Assembly: GCA_900466005.1 (NCBI GenBank)
Contig: UEGQ01000004.1
Span: 186,001-250,000 of the forward strand
Source of the DNA: Hyphomicrobiales bacterium
GTDB taxonomy: Bacteria; Pseudomonadota; Alphaproteobacteria; Rhizobiales; Rhizobiaceae
DNA: 64,000 nucleotides
Direction: 5' to 3'
Shown here: in pieces, positions 42,205 to 50,303 of the stretch
Layout: the number at the start of each line of letters is the position of its first letter
Position numbering within the stretch: position 1 is the stretch's first letter
Position numbers and translations under genes: made by a program
Notes under the pieces: generated by a model
Databases searched by the model: none
The model's input: only the letters and a program-made list of their open reading frames with translations
Told to the model about the DNA's origin: nothing

Positions 42205-42984
42205 ATGGACTTGGGCATCAAGGGCAAACGGGCACTGGTCTGTGCCGGTTCGAAGGGGTTGGGTCGAGGCGTTGCGGAGAAGCTTGCCGAGGCCGGCGTG
42301 ATCCTGACGCTGAATGCCCGCGAACCGAGGCAGCTGCGCGAGACGGGGCAAGCGATCAGCGAAGCCTACGGGACGCAGGTGGAGACTGTTGCGGCTGACG
42401 TGACGACCGAAGAAGGCCGCAACGCCCTTCTTCGCGCGGAGCCGAGGCCGGACATTCTCATCACCAATGCCGGCGGCCCGCCGCCCGGAAACTGGTCGAC
42501 GGTCTCCCAAGACGATTGGCTCGGAGCGGTCGGGGCGAACATGCTTGCGCCCATTCTGCTCATGAAGGCCGTGCTTCCGGGCATGATCGAGCGGAAGTGG
42601 GGACGGATCGTCAACATCACCTCGGCTTCGGTCAAGTCTCCGATCCCGGAGCTCTGCCTGTCCAACGGCGCCCGCGCCGGCCTCACCGGCTTCGTCGCAG
42701 GGACCGCCCGGCAGGTCGCCCGTCATGGCGTCACCATCAACAATCTGCTGCCCGGATCGCATCAGACGGAGCGCATGGAGAAGCTTCTGGAAAAGTCTGC
42801 GCAGGCGCGGGGCATGTCGCTCGAGGAGGCACGCGCGGAGGAATATGCGCAAAACCCGACGGGACGCGTCGGCACGCCGGATGAGTTTGGCGCTACGGCG
42901 GCATTCCTCTGCAGCCGGTATGCTGGCTATATCGTCGGACAGAACCTGCTGGTTGACGGCGGCGCGTTCAACTCGACGTTCTGA
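42205..42984 (+). CDS. Short-chain dehydrogenase-like protein lacking the usual Tyr-x3-Lys
   Basis: This 259-residue protein has the SDR cofactor motif CAGSKGLGRGV (13-23), the NAGGPPPG structural motif (88-95) and the catalytic-region serine in NITSASVKS (138-144). Where Y-x3-K is expected, the sequence is CLSNGARAGLTG (151-162), so tyrosine is replaced by serine (about 153) and lysine by arginine (157). The C-terminal PTGRVGTPDEFGATAAFLCS and LLVDGGAFNST are intact. The cofactor probably binds but standard redox chemistry is doubtful. I recall a conserved SDR subgroup with SNGAR at this place, so this is probably not a random mutation. Confidence 0.88.
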   Translation: MDLGIKGKRALVCAGSKGLGRGVAEKLAEAGVILTLNAREPRQLRETGQAISEAYGTQVETVAADVTTEEGRNALLRAEPRPDILITNAGGPPPGNWSTVSQDDWLGAVGANMLAPILLMKAVLPGMIERKWGRIVNITSASVKSPIPELCLSNGARAGLTGFVAGTARQVARHGVTINNLLPGSHQTERMEKLLEKSAQARGMSLEEARAEEYAQNPTGRVGTPDEFGATAAFLCSRYAGYIVGQNLLVDGGAFNSTF

Positions 42985-43044
42985 CTGCGCCGTTCCCGGC
43001 CGTTCCGACCTCTCGCAACCATCTGCCAGCCGGCGCTCCGCATA

Positions 43045-43056
43045 CAGAATATTCTG
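43045..43056. promoter_or_regulatory. Palindrome upstream of the HAD/oxidase pair
   Basis: CAGAATATTCTG is a perfect 12-bp dyad about 106 bp before the HAD start, inside the 177-bp gap after the SDR gene. It is a candidate operator; the binding protein is not known. Confidence 0.35.
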
Positions 43057-43161
43057 CTTTCATCTCGGGCAATTCAGTCGAGCCCGGTGCGGGAATGCGC
43101 CTTATGATCGTCACATCAGCCGATCCGGCTTCTCAGCGCCGTTTTCCAGAGGATGCCTCGC

Positions 43162-43830
43162 ATGACGACCTTCCGCCCGAAATACATCACCTTCGACTGC
43201 TATGGCACGCTCACCAATTTCCAGATGGCGGAAGCCGCGCGCGACCTCTATGGCGAGCGGCTCGACGAGCCGAAAATGCTGGAGTTCATCAGGAATTTCG
43301 CCGCCTACCGGCTCGACGAGATCCTCGGCGACTGGAAGCCTTATGCAGAGGTCGTGCACAATGCGCTCGAGCGCAGCTGCAAGCGCAACGGCGTTTCCTT
43401 CAAGGACGAGGATGCGCGCATGATCTACGAGCGCGTTCCGACCTGGGGACCGCATGCCGACGTGCCGGCAGGGCTTGCGAAGGTGGCGAAGGAAATTCCG
43501 CTCGTCATCCTGTCCAACGCGATGAACGCGCAGATCATGTCGAACGTCGGGAAACTCGGCGCTCCCTTCCACGCCGTCTACACCGCCGAGCAGGCCCAGG
43601 CCTACAAGCCGCGCTTCAGGGCCTTCGAGTACATGCTCGACATGCTGGGTTGCGGTCCGGAAGACATTCTGCACTGCTCCTCCTCTTTCCGCTACGACCT
43701 CATGTCGGCCCACGACCTCGGCATCAGGAACAAGGTCTGGGTCAACCGCGGACACGAGCCGGCAAACCCCTATTACGGTTATGTGGAAATTCCCGACATT
43801 TCCGGCTTGCCGGGCGTGGTCGGGCTCTAG
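43162..43830 (+). CDS. HAD-superfamily hydrolase, haloacid dehalogenase type II
   Basis: This 222-residue hydrolase starts at ATG 43162, placed nine bases after AGAGG; an ATG at 43153 is too close. Motif I is YITFDCYGTLTNF, the typical DxYGTL of L-2-haloacid dehalogenases, with motif II ILSNAMN, the lysine in AYKPRFRAFEYM and motif III DILHCSSSFRYDL. It is 16 bp before the FAD oxidase gene, so the two form a pair. Its paralogue at 36088 also borders amine/peptide genes. Confidence 0.88.
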   Translation: MTTFRPKYITFDCYGTLTNFQMAEAARDLYGERLDEPKMLEFIRNFAAYRLDEILGDWKPYAEVVHNALERSCKRNGVSFKDEDARMIYERVPTWGPHADVPAGLAKVAKEIPLVILSNAMNAQIMSNVGKLGAPFHAVYTAEQAQAYKPRFRAFEYMLDMLGCGPEDILHCSSSFRYDLMSAHDLGIRNKVWVNRGHEPANPYYGYVEIPDISGLPGVVGL

Positions 43831-43846
43831 GTGAGGCGGACTTGTC

Positions 43847-45121
43847 ATGAAATACCTGTCCTACTGGCATGACACGGCACCCGCCTTCGCCGGCGGGGCC
43901 GAAGGCGACGTCGCCGGTCATTTCGACGTCGCGGTTGTCGGCGGCGGCTTCACCGGGCTTGCTGCCGCCCGCCGGCTCGCAATGGGCGGCGCGCGGGTCG
44001 TCGTGCTGGAGGCTGAACGTGTCGGTTCCGGCGCATCCGGCCGCAATGGCGGTCATCTCAACAACGGTCTCGCGCACAGCTATCTCGCCGCCAAGGCGGA
44101 GCTCGGCAAGGAGCGGGCGGTCGCTCTCTACAGGGCGCTCGACGAGTCCGTCGATGCGATCGAGGCACTGGTCGCGGAGGAAGGCATCGACTGCAATTTC
44201 CGCCGTGCCGGCAAGCTGAAGCTCGCCTCGAAACCGCAGCACTTCGAGGCGATTGCCCGCAATTTCGAGGCCGTGCACAGCGAGGTCGATCCCGACACGG
44301 CGCTTCTTTCGGCGGCCGACCTGAAGAATGAGGTCGGGTCACCTTTCCACGGCGCGATGCTGTCGAAGAAGAGCGCGATGATGCACATGGGCCGCTATGC
44401 AGCCGGTCTTGCCGATGCGGCCTGCCGGCGCGGCGCGGTGATCTACGAGAACGCCGCGGTTGTCGACCAGCGCAAGGCCGGTGACCGCCACAAACTGCAA
44501 ACGAAGCGCGGAACGGTGACGGCCGATCAGGTGCTGGTCGCGACCGGGGCCTACACGACGCCGAATTTCGGTTACTTTCGTCGCCGCATCATTGCCGTCG
44601 GCAGCTTCATCATCGCGACACGGCCGCTGACCGACGCGGAAGTGGCCGTGACGATGCCCGGCAACCGCACCTGCGTCAACTCGATGAATGTCGGCAACTA
44701 TTTCCGGCTGTCGCCGGACAATCGGCTGATCTTCGGCGGGCGCGCCCGTTTCTCCGCCACATCCGATCAGCGTTCCGATGCAAAGAGCGGCGAGATCCTG
44801 CGGGAAAGCCTCGCCCGGATTTTTCCGCAGCTTGCACATGTCGAAATCGACTATTGCTGGGGCGGGCTGGTCGACATGACAAGAGACCGCTATCCGCGGG
44901 CCGGCTACCATGACGGCCTCTGGTATGCGATGGGCTATTCCGGCCATGGCGCGCAGTTTTCCACCCATCTCGGCATGGTGATGGCGGATGCGATGCTCGG
45001 GCGGGACGACCGCAACCCGTTGAAGGGCCTCGACTGGCCCGCAGTGCCGGGACATTTCGGCAAACCGTGGTTCCTGCCGCTTGTCGGCCTCTACTACAAG
45101 ATACTCGACAAGATCCGCTAA
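43847..45121 (+). CDS. FAD-dependent amine oxidase, PuuB (gamma-glutamylputrescine oxidase)-like
   Basis: This 424-residue flavoenzyme of the DadA/PuuB group has the dinucleotide motif FDVAVVGGGFTGLAAARRL (about 26-44), VVVLEAERVGSGASGRNGGHLNNGL typical of PuuB-like oxidases, and a C-terminal YPRAGYHDGLWYAMGYSGHGAQFSTHLG. The family oxidises a secondary or primary amine to an imine/aldehyde. Together with the neighbouring transaminases and RidA it points to amine catabolism, though no glutamylputrescine synthetase is in the window. It ends 7 bp from the convergent LysR gene. Confidence 0.9.
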   Translation: MKYLSYWHDTAPAFAGGAEGDVAGHFDVAVVGGGFTGLAAARRLAMGGARVVVLEAERVGSGASGRNGGHLNNGLAHSYLAAKAELGKERAVALYRALDESVDAIEALVAEEGIDCNFRRAGKLKLASKPQHFEAIARNFEAVHSEVDPDTALLSAADLKNEVGSPFHGAMLSKKSAMMHMGRYAAGLADAACRRGAVIYENAAVVDQRKAGDRHKLQTKRGTVTADQVLVATGAYTTPNFGYFRRRIIAVGSFIIATRPLTDAEVAVTMPGNRTCVNSMNVGNYFRLSPDNRLIFGGRARFSATSDQRSDAKSGEILRESLARIFPQLAHVEIDYCWGGLVDMTRDRYPRAGYHDGLWYAMGYSGHGAQFSTHLGMVMADAMLGRDDRNPLKGLDWPAVPGHFGKPWFLPLVGLYYKILDKIR

Positions 45122-45128
45122 GGGCGCG

Positions 45129-46034
45129 TCAAGTCAGGGCGTTGACGCCCGGTCGACGTCGCAGGCGCTCGGCAGCGAAGTCGACGAAGGCGCGCACGCG
45201 GGCCGACACCATGCGGCCTTCGGCATGCACCAGATGGACCGGCACGGGCGCGCGCTCGTAATCGGCAAGGACGACCTTGAGCCGCCCGGCTTCGACGTCG
45301 GCGGCTACCTGATACGACTGGAAGCGGGAGATGCCCCATCCGGCGACAGCCGCGGCGATGCTCGCATCATTGGTATTGCAGATGAGACGGGGAGCGATCG
45401 GAACGCGAATATCCTCGTCGCGTCCGAACAACCATTCGGAATGACCGAAAAGGCCGTCGCGTCCGATGATGCGGTGGAGCACGAGGTCTTGCGGTGCGCG
45501 AGGCTCCCCGAAACGGCCGAAATACTCGGGTGAGCCGCAGAGAACCTGCCGGATCGACCCGACGCGCCGGGCGACGAGGCCCGACGCGGGCAGGGCCGCG
45601 ATCCGCACCGCAACGTCCAGCCCCTCCTCGACGAGGTTCGTCACGCGGTCGACGAAGACCGTCTTCACCTGCATGGCCGGGTAGTGATCGAGGAAGTCGA
45701 GAACCACCGGCAAGACATGGATGCGCCCGAAGAGGGCGGGGGCGGTGACGGTGAGCAGGCCGGCCGGATGCGTGAAGCTGCCGGCGGCATTCGCTTCGGC
45801 CTCGGCGATCTCTGCCAGGATGCGCCGGCAATCGGCGACATAGCCTTCACCGGCGGCGGTCAGCTTCAGCGACCGGGTCGTGCGGACGAGGAGCCGCGTG
45901 CCGATGTGCTTTTCGAGGCTGGCCACCGCACGGGTCACGGCCGGTGGGCTCATATGCAGCAGTCTCGCGGCCGGCGCAAAGCCGCCGCAATCCACGACCT
46001 GCGTGAATATCCGCATCGCCTGCCAGCGATCCAT
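45129..46034 (-). CDS. LysR-family transcription regulator
   Basis: This 301-residue regulator begins MDRWQAMRIFTQVVDCGGFAPAARLLHMSPPAVTRAVASLEKHIGTRLLVRTTRSLKLT, a LysR helix-turn-helix of the single-domain DsdC/CrgA-like type. The effector domain follows (LLTVTAPALFGRIHVLPVVLDFLDHYPAM). It diverges from the GST/PNPOx-fold pair across 117 bp holding a TTCATT-N9-AATGAA dyad, and is the natural regulator of that pair. Confidence 0.92.
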   Translation of the reverse strand: MDRWQAMRIFTQVVDCGGFAPAARLLHMSPPAVTRAVASLEKHIGTRLLVRTTRSLKLTAAGEGYVADCRRILAEIAEAEANAAGSFTHPAGLLTVTAPALFGRIHVLPVVLDFLDHYPAMQVKTVFVDRVTNLVEEGLDVAVRIAALPASGLVARRVGSIRQVLCGSPEYFGRFGEPRAPQDLVLHRIIGRDGLFGHSEWLFGRDEDIRVPIAPRLICNTNDASIAAAVAGWGISRFQSYQVAADVEAGRLKVVLADYERAPVPVHLVHAEGRMVSARVRAFVDFAAERLRRRPGVNALT

Positions 46035-46048
46035 GCCCGGAGCTCCCG

Positions 46049-46069
46049 TTCATTATTCCAGTCAATGAA
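46049..46069. promoter_or_regulatory. LysR-type dyad between LysR and GST genes
   Basis: TTCATT (46049-46054) and AATGAA (46064-46069) are perfect inverted arms with a 9-bp spacer, giving the T-N11-A plan of LysR sites within it. It starts 15 bp upstream of the LysR ATG. Confidence 0.45.
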
Positions 46070-46151
46070 ATAGTCTAGTGTTCAGGGCGATACTTATCAA
46101 CGTCGGGAATAACAATCACTCTGAAGCAGACCCGTTCGCAGGAGATTCAAC

Positions 46152-46763
46152 ATGAGACTCTACTATCATCCGCTGTCCGGCCATGCCCATCGGGCGCGGC
46201 TCTTCCTTTCTCTGCTCGGCATCCCGCATGAGCTCCAGTACGTCGATCTCGCCAAGCGCGAGCACAAGTCGGAGGCGTTCCTCGCGATCAACCCGTTCGG
46301 GCAGGTTCCCGTTCTCGACGACGACGGCACGATCATCTGCGATTCCAACGCGATGCTTGTCTATCTCGCCAAGAAGACGGGCAGGACCGACTGGCTGCCG
46401 GAAGACGCGACCGGTGCCGCCGCCGTGCAGCGATGGCTTTCGGTCGCCGCCGGGCAGATCGCCCACGGTCCGGCGCAGGCCCGGCTCATCAACGTCTTTA
46501 AGGCGCCCTATCGGCCGGAGGAGGTGATCCCCCGGTCGCATGCGATCCTCACCCTGATCGAAGGCGGGCTCGGCGGGCGGGAGTGGATTGCGGCCGACCA
46601 TCCGACGATCGCCGATGTCGCGCTCTACAGCTATGTCGAGCGGGCGCCGGAAGGGGACGTTGATCTCCAACCCTATCCGAACATCCGCCAGTGGCTCGGG
46701 CGGATCGAGGCGCTGCCGGGGTTCGTCGCCTTCCAGAAGACGCCGGTCGGGCTCGAGGCCTGA
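46152..46763 (+). CDS. Glutathione S-transferase
   Basis: This 203-residue enzyme has an N-terminal thioredoxin-like domain ([24 protein letters not shown]) with a likely catalytic Ser9, the cis-proline in [13 protein letters not shown] and the gamma-glutamyl-binding pair in CDSNAML. A helical C-terminal domain follows ([17 protein letters not shown]). Such enzymes conjugate glutathione to electrophiles or reduce them. It is 12 bp before the PNPOx-fold gene and diverges from LysR, which suggests an inducible stress or detoxification pair. Confidence 0.92.
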   Translation: MRLYYHPLSGHAHRARLFLSLLGIPHELQYVDLAKREHKSEAFLAINPFGQVPVLDDDGTIICDSNAMLVYLAKKTGRTDWLPEDATGAAAVQRWLSVAAGQIAHGPAQARLINVFKAPYRPEEVIPRSHAILTLIEGGLGGREWIAADHPTIADVALYSYVERAPEGDVDLQPYPNIRQWLGRIEALPGFVAFQKTPVGLEA

Positions 46764-46775
46764 GGGGAGATCGTC

Positions 46776-47729
46776 ATGGATGATCCCGCGTTCGTCCGCT
46801 CGCCCTGGCACGAAGGCGAGCTCGCCCTCCAGAGGCGCTACGGCGTGGAGACGCGCATGGATGAGGTCGGGCGCCGTGTGCTGCGCGGTCATCTGATCGA
46901 CCAGCACCGGGACTTCTACCCTCTCCTGCCGATGGTGGTGCTCGCCGCCGTCGACGGGGAGGGACAGGTCTGGCCGACCCTGCGGGCGGGCCATCCGGGG
47001 TTCCTTCGGGCGCCGGACGCGCATCGGTTGACGGTCGCACTCGCGCGCGATGCGACCGATCCGGCCGAGGCCGGCATGAACGACGGCGCAGCCCTTGGCC
47101 TTCTCGGCATCGATCTTTCGACACGTCGTCGCAATCGCCTGAACGGCACGTTGCGCCGCCACGACGGAGGCTTCGATGTCGTCGTGGAGCAGAGCTTCGG
47201 CAATTGCCCGAAATATATCCAGCTCCGGGAGCCGCGTTTCATCCGCGATCCCGCCTTGCCGTCGACGGCGGCGCCGGTGACCGGCGCCGGGCTCGACGCT
47301 GCCGCTCGCCGTCTCGTCGAAGGAGCGGATACGTTCTTCGTCGGCACCTATGCAGACGTCGACGGTCATCGCCAGGTCGATGTCTCCCATCGCGGCGGCC
47401 GGCCGGGCTTCGTCCGGGTGGGTGACGACGGTTGGCTCACCATTCCGGATTTTGCCGGCAACCGCTTCTTCAACACACTCGGCAATATCGCCGTCAATGC
47501 GCGCGCCGGGCTGGTCTTCGCAGACTTTTCGACGGGCACTCTCCTGCAGATGACGGGTGAGGCCGAGCTGCTGCCGGACGGCCCCGCTGACGCTTCGGTC
47601 GCCGGAGCGGAGCGGTATTGGCGCTTTCGTCCCAAATGCGTCGTTCGCAGGGACGATGCGCTGCCCATTCGCTATGAACTCACCGAATGGTCGCCGTTTG
47701 CACTGGCGACCGGTGACTGGGCGAAGTGA
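46776..47729 (+). CDS. PNPOx-like split-barrel flavin-binding protein
   Basis: This 317-residue protein has two parts. An N-terminal segment (MDDPAFVRSPWHEGELALQRRYGVE...) contains a first split-barrel-like stretch. A C-terminal pyridoxamine-phosphate-oxidase fold holds DTFFVGTYADVDGHRQVDVSHRGGRPGFVRV and IPDFAGNRFFNTLGNIAVNARAGLVFADF, the usual FMN-binding strands. Its function is unknown beyond probable FMN or other cofactor binding. The 12-bp gap from the GST gene implies cotranscription. Confidence 0.85.
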   Translation: MDDPAFVRSPWHEGELALQRRYGVETRMDEVGRRVLRGHLIDQHRDFYPLLPMVVLAAVDGEGQVWPTLRAGHPGFLRAPDAHRLTVALARDATDPAEAGMNDGAALGLLGIDLSTRRRNRLNGTLRRHDGGFDVVVEQSFGNCPKYIQLREPRFIRDPALPSTAAPVTGAGLDAAARRLVEGADTFFVGTYADVDGHRQVDVSHRGGRPGFVRVGDDGWLTIPDFAGNRFFNTLGNIAVNARAGLVFADFSTGTLLQMTGEAELLPDGPADASVAGAERYWRFRPKCVVRRDDALPIRYELTEWSPFALATGDWAK

Positions 47730-47754
47730 CAACCGTGTGGCAGCGCGGATCGAT

Positions 47755-49212
47755 TCAGGCGAGCCCTCCGATGTGGAAGGTCTTCATCTCCAGATACTCC
47801 TCGATGCCGGCCTGCGCGCCCTCGCGGCCGAGACCCGACTGTTTCACGCCGCCGAAGGGCGCGACTTCGGTCGAGATCAGCCCGGTGTTGAGGCCGATCA
47901 TGCCGGCTTCCAGCGCCTCGGCCACCCGCCAGGAGCGCTTCAGGCTCTGGGTGTAGAAATAGGCCGCGAGACCGAACGGCGTGTCGTTGGCGATCCGGAT
48001 CGCCTCGTCGTCCGTCTCGAAGCGGAAGAGCGGCGCGACCGGACCGAAGGTCTCTTCATGGGCGAGCAGCATGTCGGTGGTCGCGCCCGTCAGCACCACC
48101 GGAGCGGTGAACTGGGGTCCAAGACCGTCGATTGTGGCGGCTGAGGCAATCTGTGCGCCCTTCGACGCCGCGTCCTCGATGTGACGATTGATCTTCTCGA
48201 TTGCCGCCTGGTTGATCATCGGTCCGATCGCCACGCCCGGTTCCGTGCCGGGGCCGACCTTCATCGCGTTGACGCGGGCGGCAAGCCGGGCGGCGAATTC
48301 GTCGTAGACACCGGACTGGACCAGGATGCGGTTGGCGCAGACGCAGGTCTGGCCGCCGTTGCGGAACTTGGACGTGATCGCGCCCTCGATGGCGAGATCG
48401 AGATCGGCGTCGTCGAAGACGATGAAGGGGGCGTTGCCGCCGAGTTCGAGCGACAGGCGCTTCACCGAATCCGCCGCCCCGCGCATCAGGAGCGAGCCGA
48501 CGCGTGTCGACCCGGTGAACGAGATCTTCCGCACGGTCTCGTTTGCCATGATTTCGGCACCGATCTCGGCCGGCTGGCCCGTGACGACGTTGACGACGCC
48601 GGCGGGAATTCCCGCACGCTCGGCGAGCACCGCGATCGCAAGCGCCGAATAGGGCGTGAAGTCGGACGGCTTGATGACGACCGTGCAGCCGGCGGCGAGC
48701 GCAGGCGCGACCTTGCGGGTGATCATCGCGTTGGGGAAGTTCCATGGCGTGATGATGCCGCAGACGCCGACCGGTTCCTTGAGAACCACGATACGGCGGT
48801 CAGGCGTCGGCGAGGGGATCGTCGTGCCGCCGATGCGGCGGGCCTCTTCCGCGAACCATTTCACGAAGCCCGCGCCATAGCGGATTTCACCGGCGGCTTC
48901 GCTCAGGGGCTTGCCCTGCTCGGTGGTGAGGATCAGCGCAAGGTCCGCTTCGTGTTCCACCATGAGCGCGTACCATTTTTCAATGAGCGCCGCGCGTTCG
49001 GCATGGGTCCTGGCGCGCCAGGCGGGATAGGCGGCGCTGGCGGCGGCGATGGCCGCTCGGGTGTCTTCGCGTCCCATGTCCGGCACCGTGCCGATTGCCT
49101 TCTGGGTTGCGGGATCGGTGACCTCGATCGCCTTGCCGGACGCAGCCGCACACCACTCGCCGCCGATGAGGCCGGCCTGGCGAAAAAGATCTTTGTCCTT
49201 CAGGGTCTTCAT
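47755..49212 (-). CDS. gabD: NAD(P)-dependent succinate-semialdehyde dehydrogenase-like (GabD type)
   Basis: This 485-residue aldehyde dehydrogenase has the GabD pattern throughout: VGVCGIITPWNFPNAMITRK, the cofactor loop FTGSTRVGSLLM, the general-base Glu in LELGGNAPF and the nucleophile Cys in GGQTCVCANRI. The family oxidises succinate semialdehyde (from GABA) or close homologues to acids. It is the last gene of the six-gene minus-strand operon that begins with the ArgE-like gene. A related semialdehyde such as glutarate semialdehyde cannot be excluded. Confidence 0.9.
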   Translation of the reverse strand: MKTLKDKDLFRQAGLIGGEWCAAASGKAIEVTDPATQKAIGTVPDMGREDTRAAIAAASAAYPAWRARTHAERAALIEKWYALMVEHEADLALILTTEQGKPLSEAAGEIRYGAGFVKWFAEEARRIGGTTIPSPTPDRRIVVLKEPVGVCGIITPWNFPNAMITRKVAPALAAGCTVVIKPSDFTPYSALAIAVLAERAGIPAGVVNVVTGQPAEIGAEIMANETVRKISFTGSTRVGSLLMRGAADSVKRLSLELGGNAPFIVFDDADLDLAIEGAITSKFRNGGQTCVCANRILVQSGVYDEFAARLAARVNAMKVGPGTEPGVAIGPMINQAAIEKINRHIEDAASKGAQIASAATIDGLGPQFTAPVVLTGATTDMLLAHEETFGPVAPLFRFETDDEAIRIANDTPFGLAAYFYTQSLKRSWRVAEALEAGMIGLNTGLISTEVAPFGGVKQSGLGREGAQAGIEEYLEMKTFHIGGLA

Positions 49213-49239
49213 GGTTGTCTTCCGTTTGAAAATGCGTTG

Positions 49240-50283
49240 TCAGGCGATGGCCGCGAGGATGGCCTTGGTGATCGTGTCGGTCTTGTCCTTGCCGGGCGCC
49301 GTGCCGATGCCGGCGGCCGTCGTTCTTTCGATGGCTGTCATAACGGCCGCGGCCGCTTCCGCCTCGCCGAGGTGTTCGAGCATCATGGCGCCCGACCAGA
49401 TGGCGGCGATCGGGTTGGCAATACCGAGATGGGCGATGTCCGGGGCCGAGCCGTGCACCGGCTCGAACATCGACGGTGCGGTGCAGTCGGGATTGATGTT
49501 GGCCGAGGCGGCAAAGCCGAGACCGCCCTGGATGGCTGCACCGAGATCGGTCAGGATGTCGCCGAAGAGATTGGAGGCGACGACGACGTCGAGGCTTTCC
49601 GGCGCCATGACCATGCGGGCGGCCATCGCATCGATATGGTAGCTCGTCACGTCGACGTCGGGATATTCGGCGGCCAGCCGCCCGGTGATTTCGTCCCAGA
49701 AGACCATCGAGTATTTCTGGGCGTTCGACTTGGTGACTGACGCGAGTTTGCCGCGCCGTTGCCGCGCCTGCTGGAAGGCAAAGCGCAGAATGCGTTCGGT
49801 GCCGGCGCGCGTGAAGATCGATGTCTCGACCGCGACCTCGTCGGCCGTCCCCTGGTGAACACGTCCGCCGGCGCCGGAGTATTCGCCTTCCGTGTTCTCA
49901 CGGATGCAGAGAATGTCGAAGCCTTCCGCCTTCAGCGGTCCCTGCACGCCGGGCAGGAGGCGGTGCGGGCGAATGTTTGCGTACTGGACGAAGGCTTTGC
50001 GGATCGGGAGGAGAAGGCCGTGAAGCGAGACCGAATCCGGCACCTCCGCCGGCCAGCCGACGGCGCCGAGCAGGATGGCATCGAAGCCGCGCAGCGTCTC
50101 GATCCCGTCTGCCGGCATCATCGCACCGGTTTCCTTGTAGAACTTACAGGACCAGGGAAACTCGTGGCCCTCGAGCCTGAACCCGGCAGCGCTCGCTGCT
50201 TTCGTCAGGACGGCCCAGGCTGCGGCGGTGACGTCTCGTCCGATGCCGTCGCCGGGGATCTGCGCAATTTTGTAGACCTTCAT
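49240..50283 (-). CDS. Tartrate/D-malate dehydrogenase-like enzyme (isocitrate/isopropylmalate family)
   Basis: This 347-residue beta-decarboxylating dehydrogenase begins MKVYKIAQIPGDGIGRDVTAAA. The substrate loop reads LHGLLLPIRKAFVQYANIRPHRLLPG, the metal-binding aspartate region is DVVVASNLFGDILTDLGAAIQGGLG, and HGSAPDIA is the cofactor loop. These features match the TtuC/DmlA group that acts on tartrate, D-malate and beta-isopropylmalate analogues. It lies between two aldehyde dehydrogenase genes with 20- and 27-bp gaps. Confidence 0.88.
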   Translation of the reverse strand: MKVYKIAQIPGDGIGRDVTAAAWAVLTKAASAAGFRLEGHEFPWSCKFYKETGAMMPADGIETLRGFDAILLGAVGWPAEVPDSVSLHGLLLPIRKAFVQYANIRPHRLLPGVQGPLKAEGFDILCIRENTEGEYSGAGGRVHQGTADEVAVETSIFTRAGTERILRFAFQQARQRRGKLASVTKSNAQKYSMVFWDEITGRLAAEYPDVDVTSYHIDAMAARMVMAPESLDVVVASNLFGDILTDLGAAIQGGLGFAASANINPDCTAPSMFEPVHGSAPDIAHLGIANPIAAIWSGAMMLEHLGEAEAAAAVMTAIERTTAAGIGTAPGKDKTDTITKAILAAIA

Positions 50284-50303
50284 GGATTTCCTCGGGCGAT
50301 TTC

